From Flavobacteriales bacterium (GTDB taxonomy: Bacteria > Bacteroidota > Bacteroidia > Flavobacteriales_D > Crocinitomicaceae): a stretch of 64,000 nucleotides of DNA. The position numbers and the translations under genes were made by a program. Where the stretch lies: the NCBI GenBank assembly GCA_947449575.1, contig CANFRV010000002.1, positions 1 through 64,000 of the forward strand, in the 5' to 3' direction. Below the pieces are notes generated by a model that was not told the origin of the DNA, did not search any database, and worked only from the letters and a program-made list of their open reading frames with translations. How positions within the stretch are numbered: position 1 is the first letter of the stretch; each line of letters opens with the position of its first letter. This document shows positions 48,956 to 58,122 of this stretch, in pieces.

Positions 48956-49853
48956 TGGTCTTCCTTTATTTTCAAAACGCTTAGTTAAAGATTTAAATTC
49001 TTTAGACAAGAAGAATACGTATGTGTTTGCAGACACCTATTACTCATCTTGGCAAAAAATTCGTTTTTTATTCTTATTACCATTTTGTAGAGTTGTCATT
49101 TCATTTAATGGTGTGTCAGACAATAGTGGTTCATTAAATTGGGTTTTGCGCTTAAAAAAGAAAATGATGATGCAGTGGCAAGGCACGGATGTTTTATTAG
49201 CGTTAGAGCGATTTGAAAATGGCACAATTCAAAAAAAATACATTGAAAATTCGACACATTTTACAGATGCTCCATGGTTAAAAGATGAATTAAAAGATAT
49301 TGTAAGTTCAGTTCGTATTTTGAATTTTAAACATTTAGAGTTTCAACAAAATAGTCAACCATACAAAGAAATTTCTGTTTTATCTTATATGGGACAGGGA
49401 CGCGAAAATTTTTATGGTTTTCAACAATTCAAGTCTGCAGCTGAAAAATTTCCAACTATCCGTTTTCATATTATCGGTTCAAACGGGAAAGGTCTAGAAT
49501 CTCTGCCAAACATTACTTTTCATGGTTGGGTTTCTGAAGGAGAAGTCAAAAAGATGATGATCGAAACTCCTATTTTTGTGCGCTTAGTGGATCATGATGG
49601 TAATTCGATTTCAGTAGTGGAAGCGCTAGGGAATGGGTGCGAAGTGATTTGGAGTTATCCGAATGAAAAATGTTTCTTAGCTAAAACTGGGGATGAATTA
49701 GCGCAATCAATAAGTGAAATAAGCGAGTTGATAACTAGTCGGAATAATTTTCCAAATGAAGAAAATTATTTATTTGTGAAGGAAAAGTATAGAAAAGATA
49801 TAGTAATTGGTAATTATATAAAAGAAATTAATGAGTTCGGAAAGCAAGAATAA
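48939..49853 (+). CDS. Glycosyltransferase (GT4-like)
   Basis: 304 residues. GT-B features: MQWQGTDVLLALERF in the N-terminal half, and a C-terminal GT4 pattern with FHIIGSNGKGLESLPNITFH, HGWVSEGEVKKMM and ISVVEALGNGCEV. Short for the family and without a strong EX7E motif, though GNSISVVEALGNG fits. Probably adds a sugar to the lipid-linked unit. Overlaps wzx by 17 nt and the next gene by 23 nt. Confidence 0.8.
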   Translation: MLVLVNGLPLFSKRLVKDLNSLDKKNTYVFADTYYSSWQKIRFLFLLPFCRVVISFNGVSDNSGSLNWVLRLKKKMMMQWQGTDVLLALERFENGTIQKKYIENSTHFTDAPWLKDELKDIVSSVRILNFKHLEFQQNSQPYKEISVLSYMGQGRENFYGFQQFKSAAEKFPTIRFHIIGSNGKGLESLPNITFHGWVSEGEVKKMMIETPIFVRLVDHDGNSISVVEALGNGCEVIWSYPNEKCFLAKTGDELAQSISEISELITSRNNFPNEENYLFVKEKYRKDIVIGNYIKEINEFGKQE

Positions 49854-51060
49854 AAAAATAGCTTTAATAACAACATGGTATCCTCCTATTAATGGCATTG
49901 CTGTTAATAGGATGAATGCTTTTGCCAATTATTTGTCTGAAAGATTTGAAGTTGAAGTTTTTTGTTTGGGAAAACAGAATGAAACAATCGTTGTTAATTC
50001 AAATTTACAAGTTCATTATGCTACTTCAAATAAGCTTTTTGAGAAATTAAAGAGTAATACGGCTGACAATAAAATGATTCATAATGGTAAAACATTAATT
50101 CGCGTTTTATTAAAAAGAATTATTTCTAAACCACTTAATAGGTGGAAACGTCAAACGTTAACAACGCTAAAAAAAAGGCACGCAGAAAATAAATTTGATG
50201 TACTAATCAGTTCCTTTTCACCTGAAGAATCACATTTAGTTGCAATTGAGTTTTGTAAAATACATAAGGATGTAAGTTGGATCGCGGATATGAGAGATGA
50301 AATGAGTGCAAATCCATATATTAATTCAACATTGAAAAATAGATTAATGGATATTGAAAGGGATGTTAATACCTATGCTTCAGCAATTCTTTCCGTTAGT
50401 AAACCAATATTGGATGATTTTAGAATAATTTGTCCAGAGGTTACTTTTTTTGAAGAAATTCGAAATGGGTATGATCATTCACTCGTTTTTAATACTCAGG
50501 AAAAGGTAGATAAATTCGTTTTTAATCTAGGGTATTTTGGAAGTTTTTATGGATTGAGGAAACCAGATATTGTATTGGAAAGTTTAGTTGCTTTAAAAAA
50601 GGAATATCCCAATTATATTTTCAATATACATGTGTATGGCGCTCATAATAATTATTCAATTCCGTCAAATTTAACCGATAATGTTTTTAAACACCAGGGC
50701 CTGCCTTATTTAGAAGCAATAGTAGAAATGAATAAAATGGATGCCAACTTGTTAATTAATCCTAGAAGTTTGCAAAAAGGTGTTTATTCAGGTAAAATAT
50801 TTGATTATATTTCGGCTAGAAAACCTGTTCTAGCTTTTGTTGATAAGGATGATGTTGCTGCAGAGTTGATTCGTGAATTTAAGTGTGGTTATGTTGCTGA
50901 ATTTGATGATTTAAAGGAGAACAAACAAATCTTATTGGATGCGTTTAAAGATCAATTAAAAGGGGATGTTAAAATAGCTTCTGAAGAACATATTCTTGAA
51001 CTGCATAGGAAGCATCAAATAAATTTACTTTCTAATTTAATTTTAAATTTGAAGAAATAA
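49831..51060 (+). CDS. Glycosyltransferase family 4-like protein
   Basis: 409 residues. N-terminal IALITTWYPPINGIAVNRMNA and the LGYFGSFYGLRKPDIVLESL sugar-donor region, with YSGKIFDYISARKPVLAFVD near the C-terminus, fit GT-B enzymes of the WcaC/GT4 type. Its acceptor cannot be assigned. The stop codon overlaps the start of the next gene by one base. Confidence 0.83.
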   Translation: MSSESKNKKIALITTWYPPINGIAVNRMNAFANYLSERFEVEVFCLGKQNETIVVNSNLQVHYATSNKLFEKLKSNTADNKMIHNGKTLIRVLLKRIISKPLNRWKRQTLTTLKKRHAENKFDVLISSFSPEESHLVAIEFCKIHKDVSWIADMRDEMSANPYINSTLKNRLMDIERDVNTYASAILSVSKPILDDFRIICPEVTFFEEIRNGYDHSLVFNTQEKVDKFVFNLGYFGSFYGLRKPDIVLESLVALKKEYPNYIFNIHVYGAHNNYSIPSNLTDNVFKHQGLPYLEAIVEMNKMDANLLINPRSLQKGVYSGKIFDYISARKPVLAFVDKDDVAAELIREFKCGYVAEFDDLKENKQILLDAFKDQLKGDVKIASEEHILELHRKHQINLLSNLILNLKK

Positions 51061-52091
51061 TGAAAGTCTTACTTATTGGTTCAAATTCTATTCATGTTTC
51101 TTCCTATATTGAAAGTTTAGCGAAGAAAGAATCCGACATTTTTCTATTGACAGAAGAAAACTGTTCATTTGATCATATTAAGGGTGAATTTATCGTCAAT
51201 TTTAGAGATTTAAATCCAATTTCACTCATTAAAAATTATTTTAAGCTTAAAAAATATTTACTTTTTTTACAGCCAGACGTTATCCATGTTCATCAATTAA
51301 ACCGTCTTGCATATTTTGTTACTCGAATTGCTTCAAAATTAAAAATACCAGTCGTTTCAACAGCTTGGGGGAGTGATGTTTTATTGATTCCGTTTAAAAA
51401 TAGGTTTTTTAGGTTTTTAACAAAAAAGGCTATTGAAAGATCGGTTACTGTGACAGCTGATGCTGAAATAATGATTGATAGTATGCAATTATTAGTTAAG
51501 TCGGCTGTAAAATATGAGTTGCTGCAATATGGAATTGAGATGGTCGATCCAGTAGAAAAAGAAGATGTCATTTTTTCTAATCGTTTGCATAAGGATCTAT
51601 ATAGAATTGATAAGGTCATTGATTATTTTTGTGAATTTTCGAAATTAAATTCAAGTTGGAAACTTGTGATTGGTGCGGAAGGAGAAAAAACTGAGATGTT
51701 GAAAGACAAAGTCAATACATTAAATATTAGCGATAAAGTGGAGTTTGTGGGTTGGCTTTTACCAGCAGATAACAAAAGTTGGTATGCTAAATCTAAAATA
51801 TATATATCCATTCCAGAATCTGATGGAACATCAGTTAGCGTGCTAGAAGCGATGTCTGCTGGATGTATCCCTATTTTGTCTGACATAGGGGTTTCTTATG
51901 AATTGATTGAGAATGGTGAAAATGGAATCATTGAAAAGAAAAATGAAAACCCTTTAGATAAAGCAATTCTATTGAACAGGGAAGAAGTTTATCCACGAAA
52001 CAGAGCATTGGTTGAATTAAAAGCATCGCGAAATAGGTGTACAGATAGATTTATTGAAATCTATTCTAACGCAATTAGACATGAAAATTAA
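51060..52091 (+). CDS. Glycosyltransferase family 4 (GT-B)
   Basis: 343 residues. VIHVHQLNRLAYFVTRIA and STAWGSDVLL in the N-terminal domain; LVIGAEGEKTEMLKDK and SIPESDGTSVSVLEAMSAGC (the EX7E-type donor motif) in the C-terminal domain. Third glycosyltransferase of the cluster. Overlaps the next gene by 11 nt. Confidence 0.87.
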   Translation: MKVLLIGSNSIHVSSYIESLAKKESDIFLLTEENCSFDHIKGEFIVNFRDLNPISLIKNYFKLKKYLLFLQPDVIHVHQLNRLAYFVTRIASKLKIPVVSTAWGSDVLLIPFKNRFFRFLTKKAIERSVTVTADAEIMIDSMQLLVKSAVKYELLQYGIEMVDPVEKEDVIFSNRLHKDLYRIDKVIDYFCEFSKLNSSWKLVIGAEGEKTEMLKDKVNTLNISDKVEFVGWLLPADNKSWYAKSKIYISIPESDGTSVSVLEAMSAGCIPILSDIGVSYELIENGENGIIEKKNENPLDKAILLNREEVYPRNRALVELKASRNRCTDRFIEIYSNAIRHEN

Positions 52092-53343
52092 AATCGAATT
52101 CAAAAAAGTATTTGAAGTTTATTTGGGCGTCATTGCGCTGGGACTTGTTGTGCTTCCAAAATTGATAACACTTTTAATTATTGGACTTGGATTAATTATT
52201 ATAACAGGATATGTTTTAAAAAAAATATCCTTTCAAGTAAATAAGATTGGAATTACATTAATACTCTTTTATGGTGCTTATTTAGTGGGTGTTTTTTTTA
52301 CAAATAATCCAGGTCAGGCTGCAATCTATGTAGAGAATAAACTTTCATTTCTTATTTTCCCCTTGCTTTTTTTCTTTAAAGGTAGAGAAAAAGTGGATGT
52401 AAAGTACAGTTATCTAGGATTAATACTAGGGGTTGTAATTATTTCATTTATCGGATTATTAAATAGTTATACTTGTTATTTCCAGCCAGAAGGTAGTTTT
52501 GGATGTTTTCTCGCATCAGTAATTTCTCCCGTGCACCATCCAACTTATTTTACGGTATTCGTTTTAATATCCATGTGTGTTGCGATTCATGGTTGGAAAC
52601 AAAAAATGCCCTATTTTTCACTTTATTGGATCATTCCATATATATTATTTTATACTGTTTTTCAAGGTTTACTGCTTAGTTTATCAGGGATTTTATTTCT
52701 ATTTATTTTAATTTCTTTCATTGTTATTATTTGGATAAAAAAGAAATTTGGAAATATTTATTTTTTAATATCAATAATTGTATTGCCGCTTTTATGCTTT
52801 AATATTATGGTTAGTATTCCTCAAGTGGAAGGAGAATGGGGAAATGCAAAATGGTACGCTGACGAATATTTGAAAAATCCGGATGATTTTGTTTCCAAAA
52901 GAGTATACCCTATGTCTGGAACTGAAACTAGAATTGTAATGTGGACTGCTGCGATCAATGGAATTTCACACCATCCTTTTGGAGTGGGGACTGGCAATGT
53001 GGATGAATTTTTAGCAAAAGAGTTAACATCCTTAAAGCAAGTAGAATTAATTAAATATCAATATAATCCTCACAATCAGTTTCTTCAAACAGCATTGGAA
53101 ATTGGAGTTTTTGGCCTATTAATTTTAGTATTATATATAGCTTTCACCATTGTGTTTGCTGTGAAACAAAAAAATTGGATTTTATTAATTGTGGTCACTA
53201 GTCTTTTATTTAATTCTCTATTTGAATCAATGTTACAAAGGCAAAGTGGAATTGTATTTTATAGTTTTTGGATTTGTTTATTGGTCTTTTTTACTCAAAA
53301 TGAGAAGCAAATCGTTTCTTCAAAAAATGATATTGTCGCATGA
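52081..53343 (+). CDS. Second O-antigen ligase/polymerase family membrane protein
   Basis: 420 residues, about ten transmembrane helices. Wzy_C signature region: GISHHPFGVGTGNVDEFL and YNPHNQFLQTALEIGVFG. It is different from the 46297-47700 protein, so the cluster encodes two such proteins, presumably a polymerase and a ligase. ATG at 52081 is preferred to a TTG at 52054. Confidence 0.85.
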   Translation: MKIKIEFKKVFEVYLGVIALGLVVLPKLITLLIIGLGLIIITGYVLKKISFQVNKIGITLILFYGAYLVGVFFTNNPGQAAIYVENKLSFLIFPLLFFFKGREKVDVKYSYLGLILGVVIISFIGLLNSYTCYFQPEGSFGCFLASVISPVHHPTYFTVFVLISMCVAIHGWKQKMPYFSLYWIIPYILFYTVFQGLLLSLSGILFLFILISFIVIIWIKKKFGNIYFLISIIVLPLLCFNIMVSIPQVEGEWGNAKWYADEYLKNPDDFVSKRVYPMSGTETRIVMWTAAINGISHHPFGVGTGNVDEFLAKELTSLKQVELIKYQYNPHNQFLQTALEIGVFGLLILVLYIAFTIVFAVKQKNWILLIVVTSLLFNSLFESMLQRQSGIVFYSFWICLLVFFTQNEKQIVSSKNDIVA

Positions 53344-54356
53344 AAATTTCTGTCATTATTCCTTGTCGAAATGAATACCTTTACATTGAAGAGTGTATAG
53401 AGGCAATTTATAAAAATATACTTCCTGAAGTATATGAGATTACTATTTATGTGGTCGATGGAATGAGTAATGATGGAACTCGTGAAATTGTCTTAAAATT
53501 AATGCAAAATTATTCTAATCTGCACCTAATTGATAATCATAAGAAGTTGACACCTTTTGCATTTAATCTTGGAATTCATCAAGAACTTGCAGATTATATT
53601 CAGATAATTGGGGCAAGACACATTATTTCATCTGATTATATTTTAAAAGGAATACAGATTTTAGAAAATGATACATCAATCTGGTGTGTGGGGGGTAGAT
53701 TGATTAATAAATACACAAATTCAACAAGTGAAATGATCTCGAATGCCATGGACACTTCCTTTGGAATGGGAATTGGGAATTTTCGTATTCTAGCAGAGTC
53801 TGGCTTCACTGATACGGTAACAAGTCCTTTGTACCCTTTTTGGGTGTTTAATAAAATTGGTTATTTTGACGAACAATTAGTTAGAAATCAGGATGATGAT
53901 TTTAATTTTAGGGTAACTAATGCAGGAGGGAAAATTTGGTTCGAGCATTCAATTTCATTAAAATATTATGTGAGAGCGGCATACAATAAGTTGTATAGGC
54001 AATTTTATCAATATGGTTATTGGAAAGTATTTGTCAATAAAAAGCACAATACTGTGACAACTATGAGACAATTAGTACCACCTATTTTTGTTTTGTATTT
54101 ATTTATTATTCTTCCTATATTCTTTTTAATTAACATGAATTTAGGGCTTTTAGCTTCTGCTGGTCTACTTGTTTATAAAGCTTTAGCTATTTATTTTGGT
54201 ATTAAAAAAGCAAATTCATTAAAAAAATTTCTAGGAATAATTCTTACCTTTCCAATCCTTCATATAAGTTATGGTTTAGGATACTTAGTGGGAATTCTTC
54301 ATTTTGTGATTTTAGGCAGGAGTCCTTCAGAAAAACAAATAAGATTATCAAGATGA
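53340..54356 (+). CDS. Glycosyltransferase family 2
   Basis: 338 residues. GT-A core: ISVIIPCRNEYLYIEECIEA, VVDGMSNDGTREIV, and RNQDDDFNFRVTNAGGKIW. Two or more C-terminal transmembrane helices (about 245-310), like ExoA/SuccA-type polymerising or lipid-linked enzymes. ATGA overlap with the upstream gene. Confidence 0.88.
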   Translation: MKISVIIPCRNEYLYIEECIEAIYKNILPEVYEITIYVVDGMSNDGTREIVLKLMQNYSNLHLIDNHKKLTPFAFNLGIHQELADYIQIIGARHIISSDYILKGIQILENDTSIWCVGGRLINKYTNSTSEMISNAMDTSFGMGIGNFRILAESGFTDTVTSPLYPFWVFNKIGYFDEQLVRNQDDDFNFRVTNAGGKIWFEHSISLKYYVRAAYNKLYRQFYQYGYWKVFVNKKHNTVTTMRQLVPPIFVLYLFIILPIFFLINMNLGLLASAGLLVYKALAIYFGIKKANSLKKFLGIILTFPILHISYGLGYLVGILHFVILGRSPSEKQIRLSR

Positions 54357-54419
54357 TATTTTTATATCGACAAATATTGTTCAAATTCGTTACTTTTATA
54401 TTTTATTAAAGACACATTT

Positions 54420-55634
54420 ATGATTCCATTTTCCCCCCCACGCATTGATCAAAAAATAATAGATGAAGTAACTGCTGCGCTAAAAAGTGGGTGGATTACA
54501 ACGGGGCCTCGTACCAAGCTTTTTGAGAAAAAAATCACGGAATATTGTGGCAATAAGTCTACTGTGGCACTAAATTCAGCTACTGCTGGTTTAGAATTGA
54601 TTTTACGCTGGTTTGGTGTGGGAGAAGGAGATGAGGTGATTCTTCCTGCATATACATATTGTGCAACAGCAAACGTGGTCATTCATTGCGGAGCAACTCC
54701 TGTTTTTGTGGATGTAAATGCATATGATTTTAATATTTCCACACGAGAAATTGAAAAAGCAATTACCAGCAGAACAAAAGTAATTATGCCAGTAGATTTT
54801 GCTGGATTCCCTTGTGATTATGATCAAATCAATGCGCTGGTTTCCCGAAAAGATATAGCTGATAGATTCATTTCTAAAACAGAAGAACAGCAAAAGTTAG
54901 GTAGAATCTTAGTTTTATCAGATGCAGCACATTCATTTGGTGCCAATTACAAAGGAAAAGCTACAGGAAGTCTTACCGATGTTTCTGTGTTTTCGTTTCA
55001 CGCAGTCAAGAACTTAACCACAGCTGAAGGCGGTGCTGTCGCATTCAATTTACCTGAACCTTTTGATAATGAAGAACTGTACACTAAGTTTTGCGTGACT
55101 TCTCTGCACGGTCAAAATAAAGATGCTTTGGCTAAGACTCAAAAAGGAAATTGGCGTTACGATGTTGTTGAAGCTGGATATAAGTGTAATATGACGGATC
55201 TTTCTGCAGCGATTGGATTGATTGAAATTGAAAGATACAAAAATGATACGCTTATCAAGAGAAAAGAAATATTTGATGCCTATCGAGATGCGTTTTCAGC
55301 TTATAGTTGGGCAGAAATTCCTATTTATGAAACAGAGGAAAAGATGACATCGTATCATTTATTTCCTTTGAGGATTAAAGGGGTTACGGAAGCACAAAGG
55401 GATGAGATTATTAAGAATATTTTTGACGAAGATGTTTCGGTTAATGTTCATTTTATCCCAGTTCCAATGCTTTCTTTTTATACTAATCTGGGGTATAACG
55501 TTAAAAAATACCCTGTCACTTGGGATAATTATTCGAGAGAAATTTCATTGCCCGTTTTTTATGAGTTAACAGATGAACAAGTAAAAAGAGTAATTATGGC
55601 AGTCATAAAATCAGTTAATTTAGTAATTGGGTGA
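54420..55634 (+). CDS. PLP-dependent sugar aminotransferase (DegT family, PglE-like)
   Basis: 404 residues. AGLELILRWFGVGEGDEVILP, the cofactor-binding SDAAHSFGANYKGKATG, and the PLP lysine in VFSFHAVKNLTTAEGGAV. This is a second, distinct member of the family: in the ArnB/PglE group it forms 4-amino sugars. The next gene encodes a PglC-size transferase, so it may make the 4-aminosugar (for example bacillosamine-type) that begins the chain. No PglF or PglD homologue is in the window. Confidence 0.87.
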   Translation: MIPFSPPRIDQKIIDEVTAALKSGWITTGPRTKLFEKKITEYCGNKSTVALNSATAGLELILRWFGVGEGDEVILPAYTYCATANVVIHCGATPVFVDVNAYDFNISTREIEKAITSRTKVIMPVDFAGFPCDYDQINALVSRKDIADRFISKTEEQQKLGRILVLSDAAHSFGANYKGKATGSLTDVSVFSFHAVKNLTTAEGGAVAFNLPEPFDNEELYTKFCVTSLHGQNKDALAKTQKGNWRYDVVEAGYKCNMTDLSAAIGLIEIERYKNDTLIKRKEIFDAYRDAFSAYSWAEIPIYETEEKMTSYHLFPLRIKGVTEAQRDEIIKNIFDEDVSVNVHFIPVPMLSFYTNLGYNVKKYPVTWDNYSREISLPVFYELTDEQVKRVIMAVIKSVNLVIG

Positions 55635-56218
55635 AAAGAATATTTGACATAGTCACTTCAAGTGTCATTTTGTTGATTTTTTTTCCTGTGGGAATCCTGA
55701 TTTCGTTGGCTATTACTATGGAAAGTAGAGGAGGCGTTTTCTATCGACAAGAAAGAATAGGTCGCTATGGAATTCCGTTTAAGGTTTTTAAATTCAGAAC
55801 AATGAAAGTTGATTCAGAGAAACTAGGCACGTTAACAGTAGGTATGAAAGATAATCGTATTACTGCTGTAGGTGTATTTCTTCGGAAACTTAAGTTGGAC
55901 GAATTTCCTCAGTTTTTAAATGTACTTGTCGGTCAGATGAGTATCGTTGGACCAAGACCTGAGGTCAAAGAATATGTTGATTTATATTCAGAGGAACAAC
56001 GAAAGGTACTTGATGTGAAACCAGGAATTACGGATTATGCTTCTTTGGAATATTTTAAAGAGAATGAATTATTGGGTAAATCGGATAATCCTCGGCAAAC
56101 CTATATCGATGAAATAATGCCTGCCAAATTAGAATTAAATAAAAAATATTTGACCAATCCAACGATTATGGAGGACATTAAAATTATGTGGAAAACGTTT
56201 TTGAAAATGGTTAAATAA
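55631..56218 (+). CDS. Initiating phosphoglycosyl transferase (PglC/WcaJ-type small form)
   Basis: 195 residues, the small monotopic form. One N-terminal re-entrant hydrophobic segment (about 7-28), KVFKFRTMKVDSEKLG, the catalytic Asp-Glu in LRKLKLDEFPQFLNVL and QMSIVGPRPE, and KPGITDYASLEYF. It transfers the first sugar-1-phosphate to undecaprenyl phosphate. GTG start at 55631, overlapping the aminotransferase stop by four bases. Last gene of the cluster. Confidence 0.92.
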   Translation: MKRIFDIVTSSVILLIFFPVGILISLAITMESRGGVFYRQERIGRYGIPFKVFKFRTMKVDSEKLGTLTVGMKDNRITAVGVFLRKLKLDEFPQFLNVLVGQMSIVGPRPEVKEYVDLYSEEQRKVLDVKPGITDYASLEYFKENELLGKSDNPRQTYIDEIMPAKLELNKKYLTNPTIMEDIKIMWKTFLKMVK

Positions 56219-56227
56219 TTTTTTATT

Positions 56228-56285
56228 TTTTTGTTTTTTTTTGTAGGTATAGGGCATGCCCTATACCTACAAAAAAAAACAAAAA
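56228..56285. terminator. 58-nt perfect palindrome, probable bidirectional terminator
   Basis: The 58 nt are perfectly self-complementary: a GC-containing core (GTAGGTATAGGGCATGCCC at the left of centre, 56243-56261) flanked by long T and A tracts. It lies 9 nt after the sugar-transferase stop and 9 nt before the ZIP stop, so it serves both convergent genes. Confidence 0.85.
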
Positions 56286-56293
56286 CAAAAACG

Positions 56294-57031
56294 TCAATTC
56301 ATAAAAAACGCCAAACTACAACCAATAATTATACTTGTCAGTTTTAAAATATTAAACTTATGATTCTCACTGGTTTCAAAGATAATGGTAGTAGAAATAT
56401 GTAAAAACATTCCGACTACGATGGCTAAAATCATATTAAAATCTAAAAAACTAGATATCCCAGTTGATGTTAGACCTAAAACCAATCCTGCAGGTGTCAT
56501 AATTGCAAATAAAAGGAGAATTGACCATGCTTTTATTTTAGAGATGTTGGTACTAATTAGAAGTGTCATTAATGCTACAGCTACTGGTAATTGATGGAAG
56601 AGTATACCAAATAAAAGGGAGTTTTCATGCGCTGCATGATGGTGGTTATTTTCAAGAATGTGTCCAGCAAATTGATTTCCCAAAGGAATACCTTCCAAGA
56701 AAGAATGCACAGAAAGAGATATGAATAAACCCCAAGGCATTGCTTGTCCTTTGTGAACGTGCACGTGACCATGCTCAATTCCGCCTGAGAAAAATTCTAG
56801 AGCAAGTTGAACTAGAAATCCGACCAGGATATAAACACCTATGTTTTTTGTTTCAGAAGCATACAATTCGGGAACAAAATGGATAAAAGCGATGGAGAGC
56901 AAAAAACCACCACTAAAGGAAAGCATTAATTTGATGAATTTTTGTTTATTGGAAGCGTGCAGATACGTAACAATTAATCCCCCTAGCACTACTGCGACTA
57001 TTAAACTTACAATTGCTAAAATATGTTCCAT
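56294..57031 (-). CDS. ZIP family divalent metal transporter
   Basis: 245 residues with about eight transmembrane helices. HSFLEGIPLG and HQLPVAVAL are the TM4/TM5 metal-binding motifs, and His-rich loops (GGIEHGHVHVHKG, ILENNHHHAAHENS) resemble Zn-binding loops. Imports zinc, iron or other divalent metals. The ATG overlaps the methyltransferase TAA (TAATG), so the pair is coupled. Confidence 0.9.
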   Translation of the reverse strand: MEHILAIVSLIVAVVLGGLIVTYLHASNKQKFIKLMLSFSGGFLLSIAFIHFVPELYASETKNIGVYILVGFLVQLALEFFSGGIEHGHVHVHKGQAMPWGLFISLSVHSFLEGIPLGNQFAGHILENNHHHAAHENSLLFGILFHQLPVAVALMTLLISTNISKIKAWSILLLFAIMTPAGLVLGLTSTGISSFLDFNMILAIVVGMFLHISTTIIFETSENHKFNILKLTSIIIGCSLAFFMN

Positions 57032-57765
57032 TATTTTTTTGTTGCAATTAGAATTAATCTATCGGATGTTTTTTCATCAAATGGATTTAAATTGAAGTCG
57101 CCAAAGGTATGAATAATTTGAAAATTATGGGAAATTAATATGTTCTCGAAATCAATTAATTTAAGTGCTTGAACTCGCTCCGTATACTGAAATGATTTCC
57201 CCGCATCAGAAAATTGAATATTTTTGTAAATATGTTTCCCATCGTAGTTTCTATTGATAGAAAATTCAATTCCGTCTTCGTTTTTTATTTCATTTAGCAC
57301 AAGAGTTGAAATTGCTTTTTCACTATTCATAAAATCCAGTACTAAAATCCCTTCTGCTTTGAGCATCTGATGAATGGAACGAATTACTTTTTCATTGTCT
57401 GAATAGTCGTCGAAATAGCCGAAACTAGTAAATAGGTTAAAAACGGCATCAAAATGATCAATAGAAAGGGGATCTCTCATGTCATGGACATCAAATTTTA
57501 GCGTTTCATTTTCATGTTTTTTTGCGCGTTCTATACTGTTTTTAGATAAGTCAACGCCCAAGACATCCATGCCCAATTCATTCAAGGTTATTGAGTGTCG
57601 TCCCTTCCCGCAAGCCAAATCTAGAATTTTTGTTCGCGCCTCAAGATTTAAAAATTGAACGAGCTTTGTAACAAATAATTTTGCCTCATCATCGTCTCTA
57701 TTTTTATAAAGCGCATGATAATATGTCGTGTCAAACCAAGATTCAAACCATTCTTTCGATTCCAT
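57031..57765 (-). CDS. Class I SAM-dependent methyltransferase
   Basis: 244 residues from the ATG at 57765. Motif I KILDLACGKGRHSITL, then VLGVDLSKNSIERAK and a post-I region ending LDFMNSEKA. Substrate unknown. The frame extends to 57870 without a plausible start except upstream of a TATATTTG box and in the repeat region, so 57765 is used. It is the first gene of a pair with the ZIP transporter. Confidence 0.88.
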   Translation of the reverse strand: MESKEWFESWFDTTYYHALYKNRDDDEAKLFVTKLVQFLNLEARTKILDLACGKGRHSITLNELGMDVLGVDLSKNSIERAKKHENETLKFDVHDMRDPLSIDHFDAVFNLFTSFGYFDDYSDNEKVIRSIHQMLKAEGILVLDFMNSEKAISTLVLNEIKNEDGIEFSINRNYDGKHIYKNIQFSDAGKSFQYTERVQALKLIDFENILISHNFQIIHTFGDFNLNPFDEKTSDRLILIATKK

Positions 57766-57769
57766 TTTA

Positions 57770-57777
57770 CAAATATA
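57770..57777 (-). promoter_or_regulatory. -7 box of the methyltransferase gene
   Basis: Minus strand TATATTTG ends 4 nt before the ATG at 57765, again a near-leaderless arrangement. No TTG at 19 nt. Confidence 0.5.
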
Positions 57778-57807
57778 GTGAGAAACTGTAGGACTAACGC
57801 ATTTAGA

Positions 57808-58010
57808 TTTTTTTAACCACAGAGTCAAAGAAGTTTTAACAGAGTTACACAAAGTTTTTAAAAAGAACACTGTGAGCCTCTGTGTTTAAAATAATTCCAC
57901 CATTTATTTTTTTTTTAACCACAGAGTCAAAGGAGTTTTAACAGAGTTCCACAGTTTTTAAAAAGAACACTGTGCACCTCTGTTTTTTAACTCTGTAAAC
58001 TCTGTGTTTA
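57808..58010. repeat. Tandem imperfect fold-back repeats (CCACAGAG family)
   Basis: Two direct copies about 83 nt long (57808-57890 and 57907-57990), nearly identical apart from a short indel and scattered changes. Each begins with a T-run and AACCACAGAGTCAAAG and ends with CTCTGTGTT-like sequence complementary to its start, so each can fold on itself. An extra arm (CTCTGTAAACTCTGTGTT, 57991-58008) follows. The 357-nt gene-free gap 57766-58122 consists of this repeat plus the flanking promoters. Confidence 0.85.
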
Positions 58011-58072
58011 AATAAACGACACAGTTTTCAATGATATTAAATGCGCTTACTTTGAAAAACAACATTCATTTC

Positions 58073-58102
58073 TTGTCTATTTCAAAGATTACGTTATATT
58101 TG
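58073..58102 (+). promoter_or_regulatory. Promoter of the SiaB-SiaC-coaE operon
   Basis: TTG at 58073-58075, exactly 19 nt, TATATTTG at 58095-58102: full consensus. Transcription would begin about 15 nt before the SiaB ATG. Confidence 0.8.
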
Positions 58103-58122
58103 TTGGTGTCATAATTTGCAGC

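Noticed and set aside
57766-57870. Longer methyltransferase N-terminus in the repeat region
   Set aside because: It would read through the -7 box and the repeat; the ATG at 57765 starts the recognisable protein.
57808-58010. CRISPR array
   Set aside because: There are just two copies of an 83-nt fold-back unit with no spacers of regular size and no cas genes.
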